Program-made: the position numbers and the translations under genes
The notes under the pieces: model-generated
Told to the model about the DNA's origin: nothing
Databases searched by the model: none
The model's input: only the letters and a program-made list of their open reading frames with translations
Part shown: positions 18,607-27,761 of the stretch, one piece after another
Layout: each line of letters begins with the position of its first letter
How positions within the stretch are numbered: the first letter of the stretch is position 1
Source: Chryseolinea sp. H1M3-3
GTDB lineage: Bacteria > Bacteroidota > Bacteroidia > Cytophagales > Cyclobacteriaceae
Assembly: GCF_029360725.1 (NCBI RefSeq)
Contig: NZ_JARKMY010000002.1
Coordinates: forward strand, 620,001 to 684,000
Direction: 5' to 3'
DNA length: 64,000 nt

Positions 18607-19239
18607 ATGAAAACCAAATCAATTTTATTTTCACTTTTATTCGCGGCGATATCTTTCGCATTGCTCATCAATTGTTCAGGCAGCAAAAAAGAGGACGCAA
18701 CTACTGAAACTCATGAATCTCATTCGGACGAAGCGGCAGCCCCTGCTGAAGAAAAGAAAGTGGCAGACGCCAGCGCGCCGCAGTTTGAAGTCGATCCAAA
18801 GTTTCAAGAGCAATTGGGAAATGTATTTGAATCGTACGTTTCTTTGAAAGAAGCATTTGTTTCTTCCAATGCTGAAAAAGTAAAGGCTGAGGCAAATAGT
18901 GCCAGCCAATCCGTTGCATCTGTTGACATGAAGCTGTTAACGGGCGCTGCTCACAACGACTGGATGACTTTTCTCACCCCCATTCAAAATTCCCTGAAAG
19001 AAATGCAGTCGAGTTCCGACATCGAAGAACAACGCAAGTCATTCAGTACGTTATCCGACAATTTATATAAAAGCATTAAAGCATTTGGATTAGGCGGTAA
19101 GGATGCATTCTATGAATACTGTCCGATGGCATTCAACAACGAAGGTGCATATTGGCTAAGTGATCAGGAAAAAATTAGAAACCCATATTTTGGAGATAAA
19201 ATGTTGACATGTGGGGAAGTGAAGGAGAAGTTACAATAA
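18607..19239 (+). CDS. DUF3347 lipoprotein
   Basis: The 210-residue protein has a lipobox (LLINCSG), a charged His/Glu/Ala-rich linker (THESHSDEAAAPAEEKK) and a DUF3347 helical domain from about residue 60. The conserved end is FYEYCPMAFNNEGAYWLS. The family is periplasmic and associated with copper efflux genes; the Cys-Pro-Met segment is a likely metal site. It is the last gene of the metal island and ends at a large hairpin. Confidence 0.8.
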   Translation: MKTKSILFSLLFAAISFALLINCSGSKKEDATTETHESHSDEAAAPAEEKKVADASAPQFEVDPKFQEQLGNVFESYVSLKEAFVSSNAEKVKAEANSASQSVASVDMKLLTGAAHNDWMTFLTPIQNSLKEMQSSSDIEEQRKSFSTLSDNLYKSIKAFGLGGKDAFYEYCPMAFNNEGAYWLSDQEKIRNPYFGDKMLTCGEVKEKLQ

Positions 19240-19275
19240 CCTTCTCGAATCATAGTTAAGATACGATGCATCGGG

Positions 19276-19307
19276 CACTATCATGGTTGCTGGTCGCCAT
19301 GATAGTG
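19276..19307. terminator. Perfect 11-bp hairpin between convergent genes
   Basis: CACTATCATGG and CCATGATAGTG pair perfectly across a ten-base loop, between the DUF3347 gene and the convergent kinase gene. No T-run follows on either strand, so it may be a transcript end stabiliser or a bidirectional terminator. Confidence 0.5.
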
Positions 19308-19345
19308 AGTGATGATTAAGTAGTTAGTTTCTATATGTGAATAAA

Positions 19346-20683
19346 CTAGGCAGAATCACGCAACTGACGTTCGTCCATCACTTTATGGTAATGATTGGGA
19401 ACTTCGATGGTAAACTTCGTTCCAAAATTTTTATTTGAGGCAACATGGATATTTCCGTGCATTTTTTCTAATGCTTCCTTTACAATGTACAAACCCAAAC
19501 CTGACCCATTAGAATTCGTGGTTCCCCGATAAAACATATTAAAAATTTTATCGATGTGGTGTTCTTCAATACCCATACCGTTGTCCTGAATCACAATACA
19601 AGATATATCCGGTTCAGTGACTACTTCCACCTTGATGAACGGCTGTTCTTGTCCTGGATTTCTGTAATTAATCGCATTTGATATCAAGTTGTTGAATATA
19701 ATTTGAAGGCGCTTTCTGTCACCGTAAAATGGTACGGTGCTCTTCATTTCGACACTTTTATGTATGGTATCGGAAAAAGGCAGGTATTTAAAGTGTAGAA
19801 AGCAATCTTCAATTAAATCAGTCAGATCGATGGCTTCATACGATGCATCGATACGGGAATTCAGTGAGTAGTCAATAATATCGGTAATGAAATTATCGAG
19901 TTTCACAACACTATTCCGCATACGATCAAGATATAAAGTGATATCCGAACCTTTTTCCATTTCGATCAGATTCAGCAATCCAAGCATTGATTTTAAAGGT
20001 GCTCTTAGATCATGCGAAGCGCTATATACGAACCGGTCGAGCTCGGAATTTGCTTTTTGTAATTTCGAGTTAGTATTCTTTAGATTTTCTTCGTTCTGTT
20101 TTTGGGTACTGATATCAATGATAGCACCATCGAAAAAATTATCACCATCATTGTTATAAGATACCATGGTGCTGATGAGGCCCCAAAACGATGTACCGTC
20201 CTTTCGTTTAAATAAGATCTCTTCGCTTTTTACAGACCGGTATTTAATCAGCTTACGCAATAATTGTTTATGACTTTTAGCACTAAAATAAAATTTTCCT
20301 GGGGGTTCTTTCAAAACCTCTTCTTCAGAGTCATATCCAAATAATTCCAGGAATGCTTGGTTTATATAAATGACTTTGTTTTTAGATGTTCTGAAAACGG
20401 CTTCGCGCAAATTTTCATTGATTGACCGGATGATCTGGTTTTTTTCAAGAATGGTTTGTTCTGCGATGGATTTATTTTTCAGTTCGGCTGCTAGCTTTCG
20501 ATTGGTTTCCAGGAGTTCTTTAGAACTTATCTCCATAGCCCTTTCAAGAAATTGCCGGTCACGTTCGTAATAGTGATATGAGTCACTGATGGTTTTAAAT
20601 AATTCCAAAAGTTCAGGCTGAAGAATTTGCTCTTGTGCGTGTTTGCGCAATTGCCTTTCGAGTAATTTATGAAAACCTTCCAT
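19346..20683 (-). CDS. PAS-domain sensor histidine kinase, FIST-linked
   Basis: The 445-residue kinase is soluble, with no membrane span. A helical N-terminal region (about 1-90) is followed by a PAS domain (about 90-195). Then come a HisKA domain with SASHDLRAP (His at about 224) and an ATPase domain with N-box NNLISNAINYRN, DNGMGI and GSGLGLYIVKEALEKMHG. It starts two bases after the FIST gene stop, so it presumably transduces what FIST senses. No response regulator is adjacent. Confidence 0.87.
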   Translation of the reverse strand: MEGFHKLLERQLRKHAQEQILQPELLELFKTISDSYHYYERDRQFLERAMEISSKELLETNRKLAAELKNKSIAEQTILEKNQIIRSINENLREAVFRTSKNKVIYINQAFLELFGYDSEEEVLKEPPGKFYFSAKSHKQLLRKLIKYRSVKSEEILFKRKDGTSFWGLISTMVSYNNDGDNFFDGAIIDISTQKQNEENLKNTNSKLQKANSELDRFVYSASHDLRAPLKSMLGLLNLIEMEKGSDITLYLDRMRNSVVKLDNFITDIIDYSLNSRIDASYEAIDLTDLIEDCFLHFKYLPFSDTIHKSVEMKSTVPFYGDRKRLQIIFNNLISNAINYRNPGQEQPFIKVEVVTEPDISCIVIQDNGMGIEEHHIDKIFNMFYRGTTNSNGSGLGLYIVKEALEKMHGNIHVASNKNFGTKFTIEVPNHYHKVMDERQLRDSA

Positions 20684-20685
20684 AT

Positions 20686-21822
20686 TTAATCTTCTCGGTA
20701 AACGGTAACAGTCATGGTTTGGTTGTGTAATTCACAGGCGGTAGAGTTAACCACCGGGGAAATTTCACCATACGAATAGAAACCCGATACTGCCGTATTT
20801 TTGCCTAGCATATGGGTTACTTCTTCAATTTCTTCTTCAGTTCTGTGTGTCAGCGCCAGTCTTCGGCCTACACAGGAAATTAAGACGGCAAAATCAGCCT
20901 GAAAACTCCCCATCACAGCAAGCGAATTATCTGCTGCCGATACCGCCTCCTCAATCAGCCTGTCGAGGTTTGCCTTCATCAATCTCACTCTTGAATTTCT
21001 TGGTAGATCACCGGTAAATACCATGCTTTGATCTTCCTCATTAACAGCCAGTATTGTTCTGACGGCTATATGATCGCTACCCTGCAACCGTAAGGCTATT
21101 GGCATGAATTGCGCAGAAGAAGGGAGTTGGCCGGATAGTGGACCGAGATATTGTTTATAAAGCTGTAAGGCAGACTTATTGTCTAAGTCATACAGAACGT
21201 TTCCTTCCGATCGCGTGACAATGCGCTCGGGACCAAACGCATCCCAGCCCCCTTTGGATCCATAACCGACCTTCAGATTTTTTCCATAGAATCCAATGGC
21301 GGCGATCTTTCCTTCTGTGGGGGGTGTGTCTATACCTACTAATGTTCTTTTAAATAAAATACCATCGCCTGCCAGGCCACCCGTTATGGGTATCTGCTTG
21401 TGCAAACCATGGTTCAACCCATTGACCAGATCGCTTCCATTTACGATGTGTCCATCTGAAATGACAAAGAGATGCGCCAGCCCGTCACTTTTTAATTTTT
21501 GAGCAAGCTCGTATCCTTTTTGATAACTCTCGCCTGGATATGCAATATCAACAGCAGCTGCTTTAACTGTTGTTTTATCAAAATGAATTGCCGAGACGAC
21601 GATAGAGTTGTCCAATAGTTTTGCTCCAATAATTTCACCCGCCGTAGTGCAAGTTAATATGTGAGCATCTGGATAAAATTGTTTTAACTCATGATAACGT
21701 TGGGGATCACCCAATACTTGGCAGTTTCCAAACGCCAGGACAACAGCGGCTTTTTCCTTGAGTTGATATCCCGTTTGGGACCAGCCGTGTGTGCGGTTCC
21801 ATTGCTTTTGTTCCACCTTCAT
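20686..21822 (-). CDS. FIST domain protein
   Basis: The 378-residue protein matches the FIST N and C sensory domains (F-box and intracellular signal transduction). The N part includes FGNCQVL, LTCTTAGEIIGAKLLDNS and the GDG loop GGLAGDG. The C part includes DFAVLISCVGRRL and the YGEISP-like end FYSYGEISPV. FIST domains are thought to bind small ligands such as amino acids. It lies directly upstream of a PAS histidine kinase and is probably its sensor partner in the cytoplasm. Confidence 0.85.
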   Translation of the reverse strand: MKVEQKQWNRTHGWSQTGYQLKEKAAVVLAFGNCQVLGDPQRYHELKQFYPDAHILTCTTAGEIIGAKLLDNSIVVSAIHFDKTTVKAAAVDIAYPGESYQKGYELAQKLKSDGLAHLFVISDGHIVNGSDLVNGLNHGLHKQIPITGGLAGDGILFKRTLVGIDTPPTEGKIAAIGFYGKNLKVGYGSKGGWDAFGPERIVTRSEGNVLYDLDNKSALQLYKQYLGPLSGQLPSSAQFMPIALRLQGSDHIAVRTILAVNEEDQSMVFTGDLPRNSRVRLMKANLDRLIEEAVSAADNSLAVMGSFQADFAVLISCVGRRLALTHRTEEEIEEVTHMLGKNTAVSGFYSYGEISPVVNSTACELHNQTMTVTVYRED

Positions 21823-22504
21823 TAGATTGGATAGTAAGTAAAAATGTCGCCAATTTTTTTACCATGTACCGTGATGATAATATTACAATCGGGAGGCATG
21901 TACTAATTTTATTGATTTAGAGAAAAAATAGACATCAGAGATTCAAGGTGGCAGGAGAAAAGTTGTTATTTCCTTTGTTTTAGGAGATTTTTGGTTTGGG
22001 AAAGACGTGTGAAATAGTTGCACAAATGAAGGTAGAGAAGTAATAATATACGCGGTATTTCATTCTGGCAAGTATCATATAATTCAATCTCAGGTTACAA
22101 TAAGAGGGGAGTTACAAAATCGGGAAATTCTCTTGCCAATTTGTCCCATATGGGATTCGCTGAGATAAGTTCTTGGCTCCCAATATTTATATAGGCGTAG
22201 TTTTATCTGTAATCACTCTTCATTTATCGAAGTACGAAGTTGCGGCATCTGCCCCACCGATGTTCGAGGCAAATTACCTTTATAATTTCATCATGCTTTC
22301 CCTCACGCCGTAGCAATTTCTTTTCAAAGTATTAAGCAGAAGGGTTTTGGGCATTGGTCGCTAATGACAAGAAGACGCGCACCATATGATTGATAGACGA
22401 ATCAACCGTGAGTCAGAAGTAGTCCGCGATAGAAGGCCGGAATGAACGGACGTTTGTCACAGCCGACCGAATAAGGTTGGGAGATTGATGAATCGGAAAT
22501 GAGA
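21823..22504. other. Gene-free region of about 680 bases
   Basis: I see no convincing frame, RNA gene or mobile element here. It contains the upstream region of the FIST gene and the 3' side of the PAP2 gene. A small CCCATATGGG palindrome lies near 22146. Confidence 0.5.
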
Positions 22505-23254
22505 TTAATCCGATAATGTGGAACCACCAGCCTTGCCTTTCCCCTTATTCATCCAAAGATCGATGACATTAAAGATCAGTGCGCAGAATGCAATCCAGAT
22601 ACCTCCTCCGATAAATCCTGCCAAAACATCGGAGGGATAATGTACGCCAAGATAAATTCTGCTAAGTCCAATTATTAAAATAATTACCGAAAGAAAAATA
22701 CACATTGTGATTTTCAAAGTGTTTCCTTTTACATAACGCAATGAGAGATAAATCAAAAATCCATAAAAAGCCATAGCGCTCATCGCATGGCCACTGGGAT
22801 AGCTGAGTGTATGAACAGGGATGAGATGATCCAGCGAAGGCCTGGATCGATTGAAGTATTTTTTCAAAACAATGTTGCTTAAACTTGAGAGCCCGAGAAC
22901 TAGCATTGTTTGTATAATAAATTTCCAGCTTTTATGCCCGATGAAAAAGTAAGCGGCAAGTAGAATGATCAGAATAAAATAAACCAGGCGATCGCCAAAA
23001 TGCGTTGTGACCCGAAAAAATGCCGTTAACGTATCATTTCGAAATGAATGAATAAATTTTGAAATACTACTATCAAAACCTTCAAGTTCATTTTCGCTTA
23101 ACTCATCCGTTAGTTCAATGAAAGCATTTAAACAAATGATAAAAATGATGAAAGCAATGATAATGGTTATATAGAAGGGAAGGTTTTCGTTTTGAGAGTT
23201 GAATTTCTCTCTTAAAAATTTGGTGACAGCTTTTGTGAAGCGAATAATCAGCAT
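22505..23254 (-). CDS. PAP2-family membrane phosphatase
   Basis: The 249-residue integral membrane protein has about six spans and the three acid-phosphatase motifs KKYFNRSRP, PSGH and SRIYLGVHYPSD. It should dephosphorylate a lipid phosphate or pyrophosphate (undecaprenyl pyrophosphate or phosphatidic acid type) on the periplasmic side. It is isolated from other lipid genes, so the substrate cannot be assigned. Confidence 0.88.
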   Translation of the reverse strand: MLIIRFTKAVTKFLREKFNSQNENLPFYITIIIAFIIFIICLNAFIELTDELSENELEGFDSSISKFIHSFRNDTLTAFFRVTTHFGDRLVYFILIILLAAYFFIGHKSWKFIIQTMLVLGLSSLSNIVLKKYFNRSRPSLDHLIPVHTLSYPSGHAMSAMAFYGFLIYLSLRYVKGNTLKITMCIFLSVIILIIGLSRIYLGVHYPSDVLAGFIGGGIWIAFCALIFNVIDLWMNKGKGKAGGSTLSD

Positions 23255-23383
23255 TTCAATTTTTTGAGGTGAGTTTAGTCTGTCTGTTACACGCTTTATT
23301 TAAGACTAGTCATGAAGTGTACTATATTTTGCCCACTCGTTGTATATGATTTCGGCTTGTATGGCTAATCAACGTGTTCTGTA

Positions 23384-23764
23384 TTATAACTCAATGGCTG
23401 ACTGATTTTCAAATACGCCTAGCGCTACGCCAAGAACAAATTTGTTTCCCTGCTGATCTGTGAACAATTGTACATCTTTTTTAAAAAAGTCATAACCCGT
23501 CGGTTTAGGTTCTGCACGAGTCAATTCATGCGCAGCGTTCACGAGGGATTCCTGGTCGAGGCCCTGCAAATTTTTTAGATCAGTACCTTCGGTTCCGCTT
23601 TCAGGCCTTATAACGACCATCAGTGTAAATTTCTCTTCATTCATATGAATACACTGTACATTTTCTTTTCTAACGATCCAGTTTTCCGGATTGCCTAATT
23701 GTTGAACTTGCTTCAGTAAGTGGTGTGCGGTGTAAAATAAGCTTTTGCTATCTATCATTTGCAT
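23384..23764 (-). CDS. Hypothetical protein, 126 residues
   Basis: A small, soluble, acidic protein with no signal peptide, membrane span or motif I recognise. Two starts are possible, at 23764 and at the second ATG (23758). It lies alone between the PAP2 gene and a divergent barrel gene. The composition is that of a real protein, but I can give no function. Confidence 0.5.
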   Translation of the reverse strand: MQMIDSKSLFYTAHHLLKQVQQLGNPENWIVRKENVQCIHMNEEKFTLMVVIRPESGTEGTDLKNLQGLDQESLVNAAHELTRAEPKPTGYDFFKKDVQLFTDQQGNKFVLGVALGVFENQSAIEL

Positions 23765-23931
23765 GGAGGCTGAATTTATGAATAAACAAATGAGTGCAGG
23801 GTTAGTTTAATAAGATGCTTCGGATTTGAGGTTTAAAATGTCGCGATTCAATAAAACCGGCGTCTGCTAACATGATGTTAATTGTCGGATAGACGACTTT
23901 CTGCCGACCGTAGTGATCGTAAATTCGATGC

Positions 23932-24663
23932 ATGAGTAAAGAACAAATATCTGTTGGCGCGGCGTTAATAATTTTTGTTTTTCTGGCGACACCATTTTCC
24001 GTAGCCCAAACTTATTCACGGACAATAAAATTTATCGATGCTAATTTTGCGGTTGGGGATGCAGAAGGCAGCATGGCTCTCTCGTTCAACGTTGACAAAG
24101 GCTTGGGTAAGAAAAAGAAAATTGTTGTAGGGGTTGGCGGACGTTTAACATCCTATCTCGGAAAAAACCAGTATTACGAAACTGCACCTGCCAGGCTTAC
24201 TTCAGGCAGCACGGGACCGCAGGTCATCTTTAAGGAAAATATTGCGGCAAACATTGATACGTTCCTGATCAAAACCGCGCAAGTAAATTCGCTGAATGTG
24301 CTGATTACCCTAGGTTACAATTTTTCCGAAAAATTAATGGTTCGGTTTAATATCGATGCTATCGGGCTTTCCTTTGGTAAAAACACAAAAGGTAATTATA
24401 TCAATGGCTCCCGGGGTGCAATTGAAGCAGCTAGTCCGACAACATGGAATGCATTGCTCGTCAGCGACAACGACAGAGGGAGCTTGAACTCCGAATTCTT
24501 TGGACGGTACCTGTTCAATAAGAAATGGGCAGTGAAGGCAGGCATTCAATTTCATTTTACGGAGTACACCACCGATACGCAGGTGCAACAGTTTCCGGAA
24601 GCCAACGACCGTTTTAGAAACAAGTCTCTGATGTTTACCGCAGGTTTATCATATAAACTTTAA
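23932..24663 (+). CDS. Secreted beta-barrel-like hypothetical protein
   Basis: The 243-residue protein has a signal peptide (ending PFSVAQ) and alternating strands with aromatic ends such as LNVLITLGYNF and MVRFNIDAIGLSF. It ends in a C-terminal strand finishing with a hydrophobic residue (LMFTAGLSYKL), as in small outer-membrane barrels. It is followed ten bases later by a DM13 lipoprotein, so the two are probably co-transcribed. The specific role is unknown. Confidence 0.6.
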   Translation: MSKEQISVGAALIIFVFLATPFSVAQTYSRTIKFIDANFAVGDAEGSMALSFNVDKGLGKKKKIVVGVGGRLTSYLGKNQYYETAPARLTSGSTGPQVIFKENIAANIDTFLIKTAQVNSLNVLITLGYNFSEKLMVRFNIDAIGLSFGKNTKGNYINGSRGAIEAASPTTWNALLVSDNDRGSLNSEFFGRYLFNKKWAVKAGIQFHFTEYTTDTQVQQFPEANDRFRNKSLMFTAGLSYKL

Positions 24664-24673
24664 ACTTATATCT

Positions 24674-25099
24674 ATGAAGACACTATGTTCACTGTTATTA
24701 ATTCTGGCAATTTTTTCGTGTAGTGGAGAAGAGGACAACACACCTAGTGCGCCTATCAATGATTCATTTGATCCTGCCGAAGTGATGGCCACCCTTCTGC
24801 GTGAGGGTGAACTTATAGGAGTTGGCCATACAGTAAACGGGACAGTAAAGGTCTATGACGATGCTGGTACAACGGTAGTGGTACTGGACCCTTTCTCTTC
24901 ACAGAATGGACCCGACTTGAAAGTTTATTTAAGCAAGGATGCAAATGCAACACAATATATAAGTCTTGGTGCGCTTAAGTCTACTATGGGTAAGCAGTCA
25001 TACGTTCTTACAGAAATGCCTGATCTGGCCGAGTATAAATTCGTACTGGTTTGGTGTCAGGAATTTTCTGTTCTTTTTGGTAAAGCGGAGTTGCAATAG
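24674..25099 (+). CDS. DM13 domain lipoprotein
   Basis: The 141-residue lipoprotein (lipobox IFSCS) carries a DM13 domain. It has the pattern GHTVNGTVKVYDDAG, the core PFSSQNGPDLKVYLSKDA, and the C-terminal VLVWCQEFSVLFGKAEL with a conserved Cys. DM13 domains are proposed to be redox or electron-transfer modules with a key cysteine. It is probably translated with the upstream barrel-like gene. Confidence 0.8.
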   Translation: MKTLCSLLLILAIFSCSGEEDNTPSAPINDSFDPAEVMATLLREGELIGVGHTVNGTVKVYDDAGTTVVVLDPFSSQNGPDLKVYLSKDANATQYISLGALKSTMGKQSYVLTEMPDLAEYKFVLVWCQEFSVLFGKAELQ

Positions 25100-25670
25100 T
25101 GAGCGTACGCCAACCTTATGCATGAATGTTCTTAAATGTGATGTGTATTTTTATCAATGCAGCTTAGCTGTTCTATTTTGAGATAACATTATGGTGATTT
25201 TGACACCCTTTCTGTGAGCGCCTTTTTTTGTATTTTTGGTAGATAGCCAGGGCCAACTTGTTATATGAGAAGGTCTTGAATGATGCCTTCTTTGGTTGCA
25301 CTCTTCCTCCACACTCGCTCCATACCCCCTCCACATTATTCCTAGGTAGGCCTCGGATTGGAGGGCCTTAGGATTATCCAGAGGGTTGTGCAGTATGTGC
25401 GTCTTTAGGTGTGTGCTGTTTCATTCGCGGCAATAAACTATCGTTCGCTGAAATGCTTCCGATCAACTACCTACGAAACCTATCCCTTCAAGCTGACTTA
25501 AATTTTTAGAACTCGTAGCTACGGCCTCCATTAATTTTTACTAGATTGAAAACCTTGAGTGGAACGCATGATGGAATGGTCGTGTCGTACAATTCAACGA
25601 CGGGCTTAAAAAAACCGCATCAGCCGATATAATAGTTCGGACGTGCTTCATCGAACCAGACATTAAACAT
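25100..25670. other. Gene-free region of about 570 bases
   Basis: No credible frame is visible on either strand. Weak inverted repeats (GAAGG/CCTTC near 25280 and AGGCCTC/GAGGGCCT near 25345) lie here. I saw no RNA gene. Confidence 0.45.
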
Positions 25671-26735
25671 ATGAAAAAGTCAATACTAAAATCAAGAAGG
25701 GAATTTCTAAAGAAATCAACTCTGACGGGCATTGCATTCAGTCTTCCTGTCTTTAATATTATAAGCAAGCCGGAAGTAGCGCAAGAAGTTATCGGTCATG
25801 GCGACTTCCGCTATAAGGTTCACAAAGCATGGGGGAATCTAGATCCGGAAAAGACTCCGGTAAAGAATTGTCATGAAATGGTGATGGATAAAAAAGGAAG
25901 ACTCATCATGATCACTGACGAAACGAAGAACAACATCCTTATCTATGACAAATCCGGCAAACTCCTTACTACCTGGGGACATGAATTCCCGGGCGGCCAC
26001 GGGCTTACTTTGTTTGATGAAGGCGGTGAAGAAGTGTTGTTCATCTGTGATCCTGAAACAGGACGCGTTGTAAAAACTTCGCTTGATGGAAAGATCTTGT
26101 TAGAACTTCCTCATCCAAAAACGTTGGGTGCTTACGAAAGTACGCAAGCTTACAAACCGACCGAGACGGCAATTGCTCCAAATGGTGATATCTATGTGGC
26201 GGATGGCTATGGGTCACAATACATTCTTCAGTTTTCAAGCAAAGGTGAATTGATCAGGAAATTCGGTGGACCTGGAGATGAGGACGCGAACTTCAGCACC
26301 GCTCACGGCGTTTGCATCGATACACGTGATAAAAAAAATATCACCTTGCTCTGCACGTCGAGAGCACACAATGCATTCAAACGGTTTACGCTGGATGGAA
26401 AATATCTTTCCACTATTTTTCTTCCGGGTGCTTACGTTTGCCGGCCCGTCATGGATGGTGAAAATATTTATGCAGGTGTCTGCTGGTCGCGGCTACGTTA
26501 TCTCAACCAGACGGCAAACTCTGGTTTCGTTACGATTTTAAACAGTAAGGATATTGTCATATCCAACCCTGGTGGAACAAAACCTGTCTATAAGGATGGG
26601 GCGTTGCAACTTATCGTTCAGGAAAAACCCATCTTTAATCATTGCCATGATGTTTGCGTTGACAACGATAAAAATCTCTATGTCTGCCAATGGAATGCGA
26701 ACAAGACCTATCCCGTTAAACTTGAGCGTGTGTAA
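25671..26735 (+). CDS. Tat-exported six-bladed beta-propeller (NHL-type) protein
   Basis: The 354-residue protein opens with a twin-arginine signal (SRREFLKKS, then a mild hydrophobic stretch). The rest shows propeller repeats, for example GRLIMITDETKNNILIYDKS, PNGDIYVADGYGSQYILQFS and KNLYVCQWNANKTYPVKLE. This resembles NHL/PAL-like six-bladed propellers. Tat export suggests folding or cofactor loading in the cytoplasm. It precedes the heme operon, but a separate promoter lies between them, so a link is not required. Confidence 0.72.
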   Translation: MKKSILKSRREFLKKSTLTGIAFSLPVFNIISKPEVAQEVIGHGDFRYKVHKAWGNLDPEKTPVKNCHEMVMDKKGRLIMITDETKNNILIYDKSGKLLTTWGHEFPGGHGLTLFDEGGEEVLFICDPETGRVVKTSLDGKILLELPHPKTLGAYESTQAYKPTETAIAPNGDIYVADGYGSQYILQFSSKGELIRKFGGPGDEDANFSTAHGVCIDTRDKKNITLLCTSRAHNAFKRFTLDGKYLSTIFLPGAYVCRPVMDGENIYAGVCWSRLRYLNQTANSGFVTILNSKDIVISNPGGTKPVYKDGALQLIVQEKPIFNHCHDVCVDNDKNLYVCQWNANKTYPVKLERV

Positions 26736-26864
26736 TACGCGGGGACGTTTGCTGTTTGCACGTTCGGGAAATTGCGAAATAATTTTTGATAGGTAGTCTC
26801 GACTACCCTTCCATCGCGCTCACTACCTCCCGCAGGGTAGATATAAAATGGCTATCACAGGCGA

Positions 26865-26896
26865 TTGACGCACGTAGCTGGTGCCAGCTACTTTTG
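26865..26896 (+). promoter_or_regulatory. Promoter of the heme-uptake operon
   Basis: TTG at 26865-26867 and TACTTTTG at 26889-26896 match the Bacteroidota -33 and -7 (TAnnTTTG) elements with a 21-base gap. The predicted transcript start is near 26902, giving a leader of about 12 bases before the ATG at 26914. Confidence 0.5.
26874..26891. promoter_or_regulatory. Perfect 8-bp inverted repeat inside the heme promoter
   Basis: GTAGCTGG and CCAGCTAC are separated by two bases, between the -33 and -7 elements and overlapping the latter. It is placed as a repressor operator would be. It does not resemble a Fur box. It could instead be a terminator hairpin (GTAGCTG, loop GTGC, CAGCTAC, then TTTT) for the upstream propeller gene. 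Confidence 0.4.
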
Positions 26897-26913
26897 TGTC
26901 AGAAATATCTGAT

Positions 26914-27759
26914 ATGAAAAGCTCAATCAAGTTTTTAGTTATAATCACATCCATCACTTTTTGTTACGCGCAATCACCCGAGCGTATCATCACTGCCGGA
27001 AGTGCTATTACAGAAACAGTATGTGCATTAGGCGACTGCGATAAAATCATCGCTTCCGATAAGACGAGTCTTTACCCTGTAGCAATACAAAACCTACCCT
27101 CGATAGGGTATCGCAGTGGCATCAATGCCGAAGGGATTTTGAGCCTTAAACCAACCATGGTCATTGTCGAGAAAGGTTACGTGGAGGCATCCGTTTTAGA
27201 TCTGCTCTCCAACACGCCAGTAAAACTTATTATCGTCGATAGAAAGTTAAATGTTGAAGACACAAAAAAGATGATTCGACAAATAGCTACTACGTTAGGC
27301 AAAGTAACAGCGGGCACAAAGCTGATTAACAGGATCGAAAATGAGTTTGCTGAGATTAAGTTGCTTCTGCAGAAAAAATCTATAACTCCAAGTGTTCTTT
27401 GCATTTATAATCGCGGGACCGCCACCATTAGCGCGGCTGGAAGTGAAACTTTTGCGGAGATATTGAAATATGCCGGTGCTGAAAATGCCTTCAATGATAT
27501 TGAAGGCTACAAGCCACTTAACACCGAAGCGTTGATCAAAGCAAACCCAGACTTCCTGCTCATGGTTTCAAGCGGGTTAGAAAGTCTTGGTGGCATAGAG
27601 GGCGTATCGAAACTTCCGGGGATTTTGTTAACTACAGCTGGGAAGAAAAAACAGATCGTCGCTGTAGAAAGTCTTAAGCTTACCAATTTCGGTCCTCGCT
27701 TAGGTGAAGCTGTTAGGGAAGTGGTGCTCCAAATCCATCCAGAGCTTGTTGCAAAATAA
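26914..27759 (+). CDS. hmuT: Heme ABC transporter substrate-binding protein (HmuT)
   Basis: From the ATG at 26914 it has 281 residues with a signal peptide ending CYAQ. It has the two-lobed TroA/HmuT fold pattern: RIITAGSAITETVCALGDCDKI, SIGYRSGINAEGILSLKPTMVI, and late NFGPRLGEAVREV. It captures heme in the periplasm for the permease at 27762, two bases after the stop. Heme rather than siderophore is inferred from the HemS, HmuY and receptor genes downstream. Confidence 0.85.
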   Translation: MKSSIKFLVIITSITFCYAQSPERIITAGSAITETVCALGDCDKIIASDKTSLYPVAIQNLPSIGYRSGINAEGILSLKPTMVIVEKGYVEASVLDLLSNTPVKLIIVDRKLNVEDTKKMIRQIATTLGKVTAGTKLINRIENEFAEIKLLLQKKSITPSVLCIYNRGTATISAAGSETFAEILKYAGAENAFNDIEGYKPLNTEALIKANPDFLLMVSSGLESLGGIEGVSKLPGILLTTAGKKKQIVAVESLKLTNFGPRLGEAVREVVLQIHPELVAK

Positions 27760-27761
27760 TT

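Noticed and set aside
26874-26891. Fur box in the heme promoter
   Set aside because: The palindrome GTAGCTGG/CCAGCTAC does not resemble the Fur consensus.
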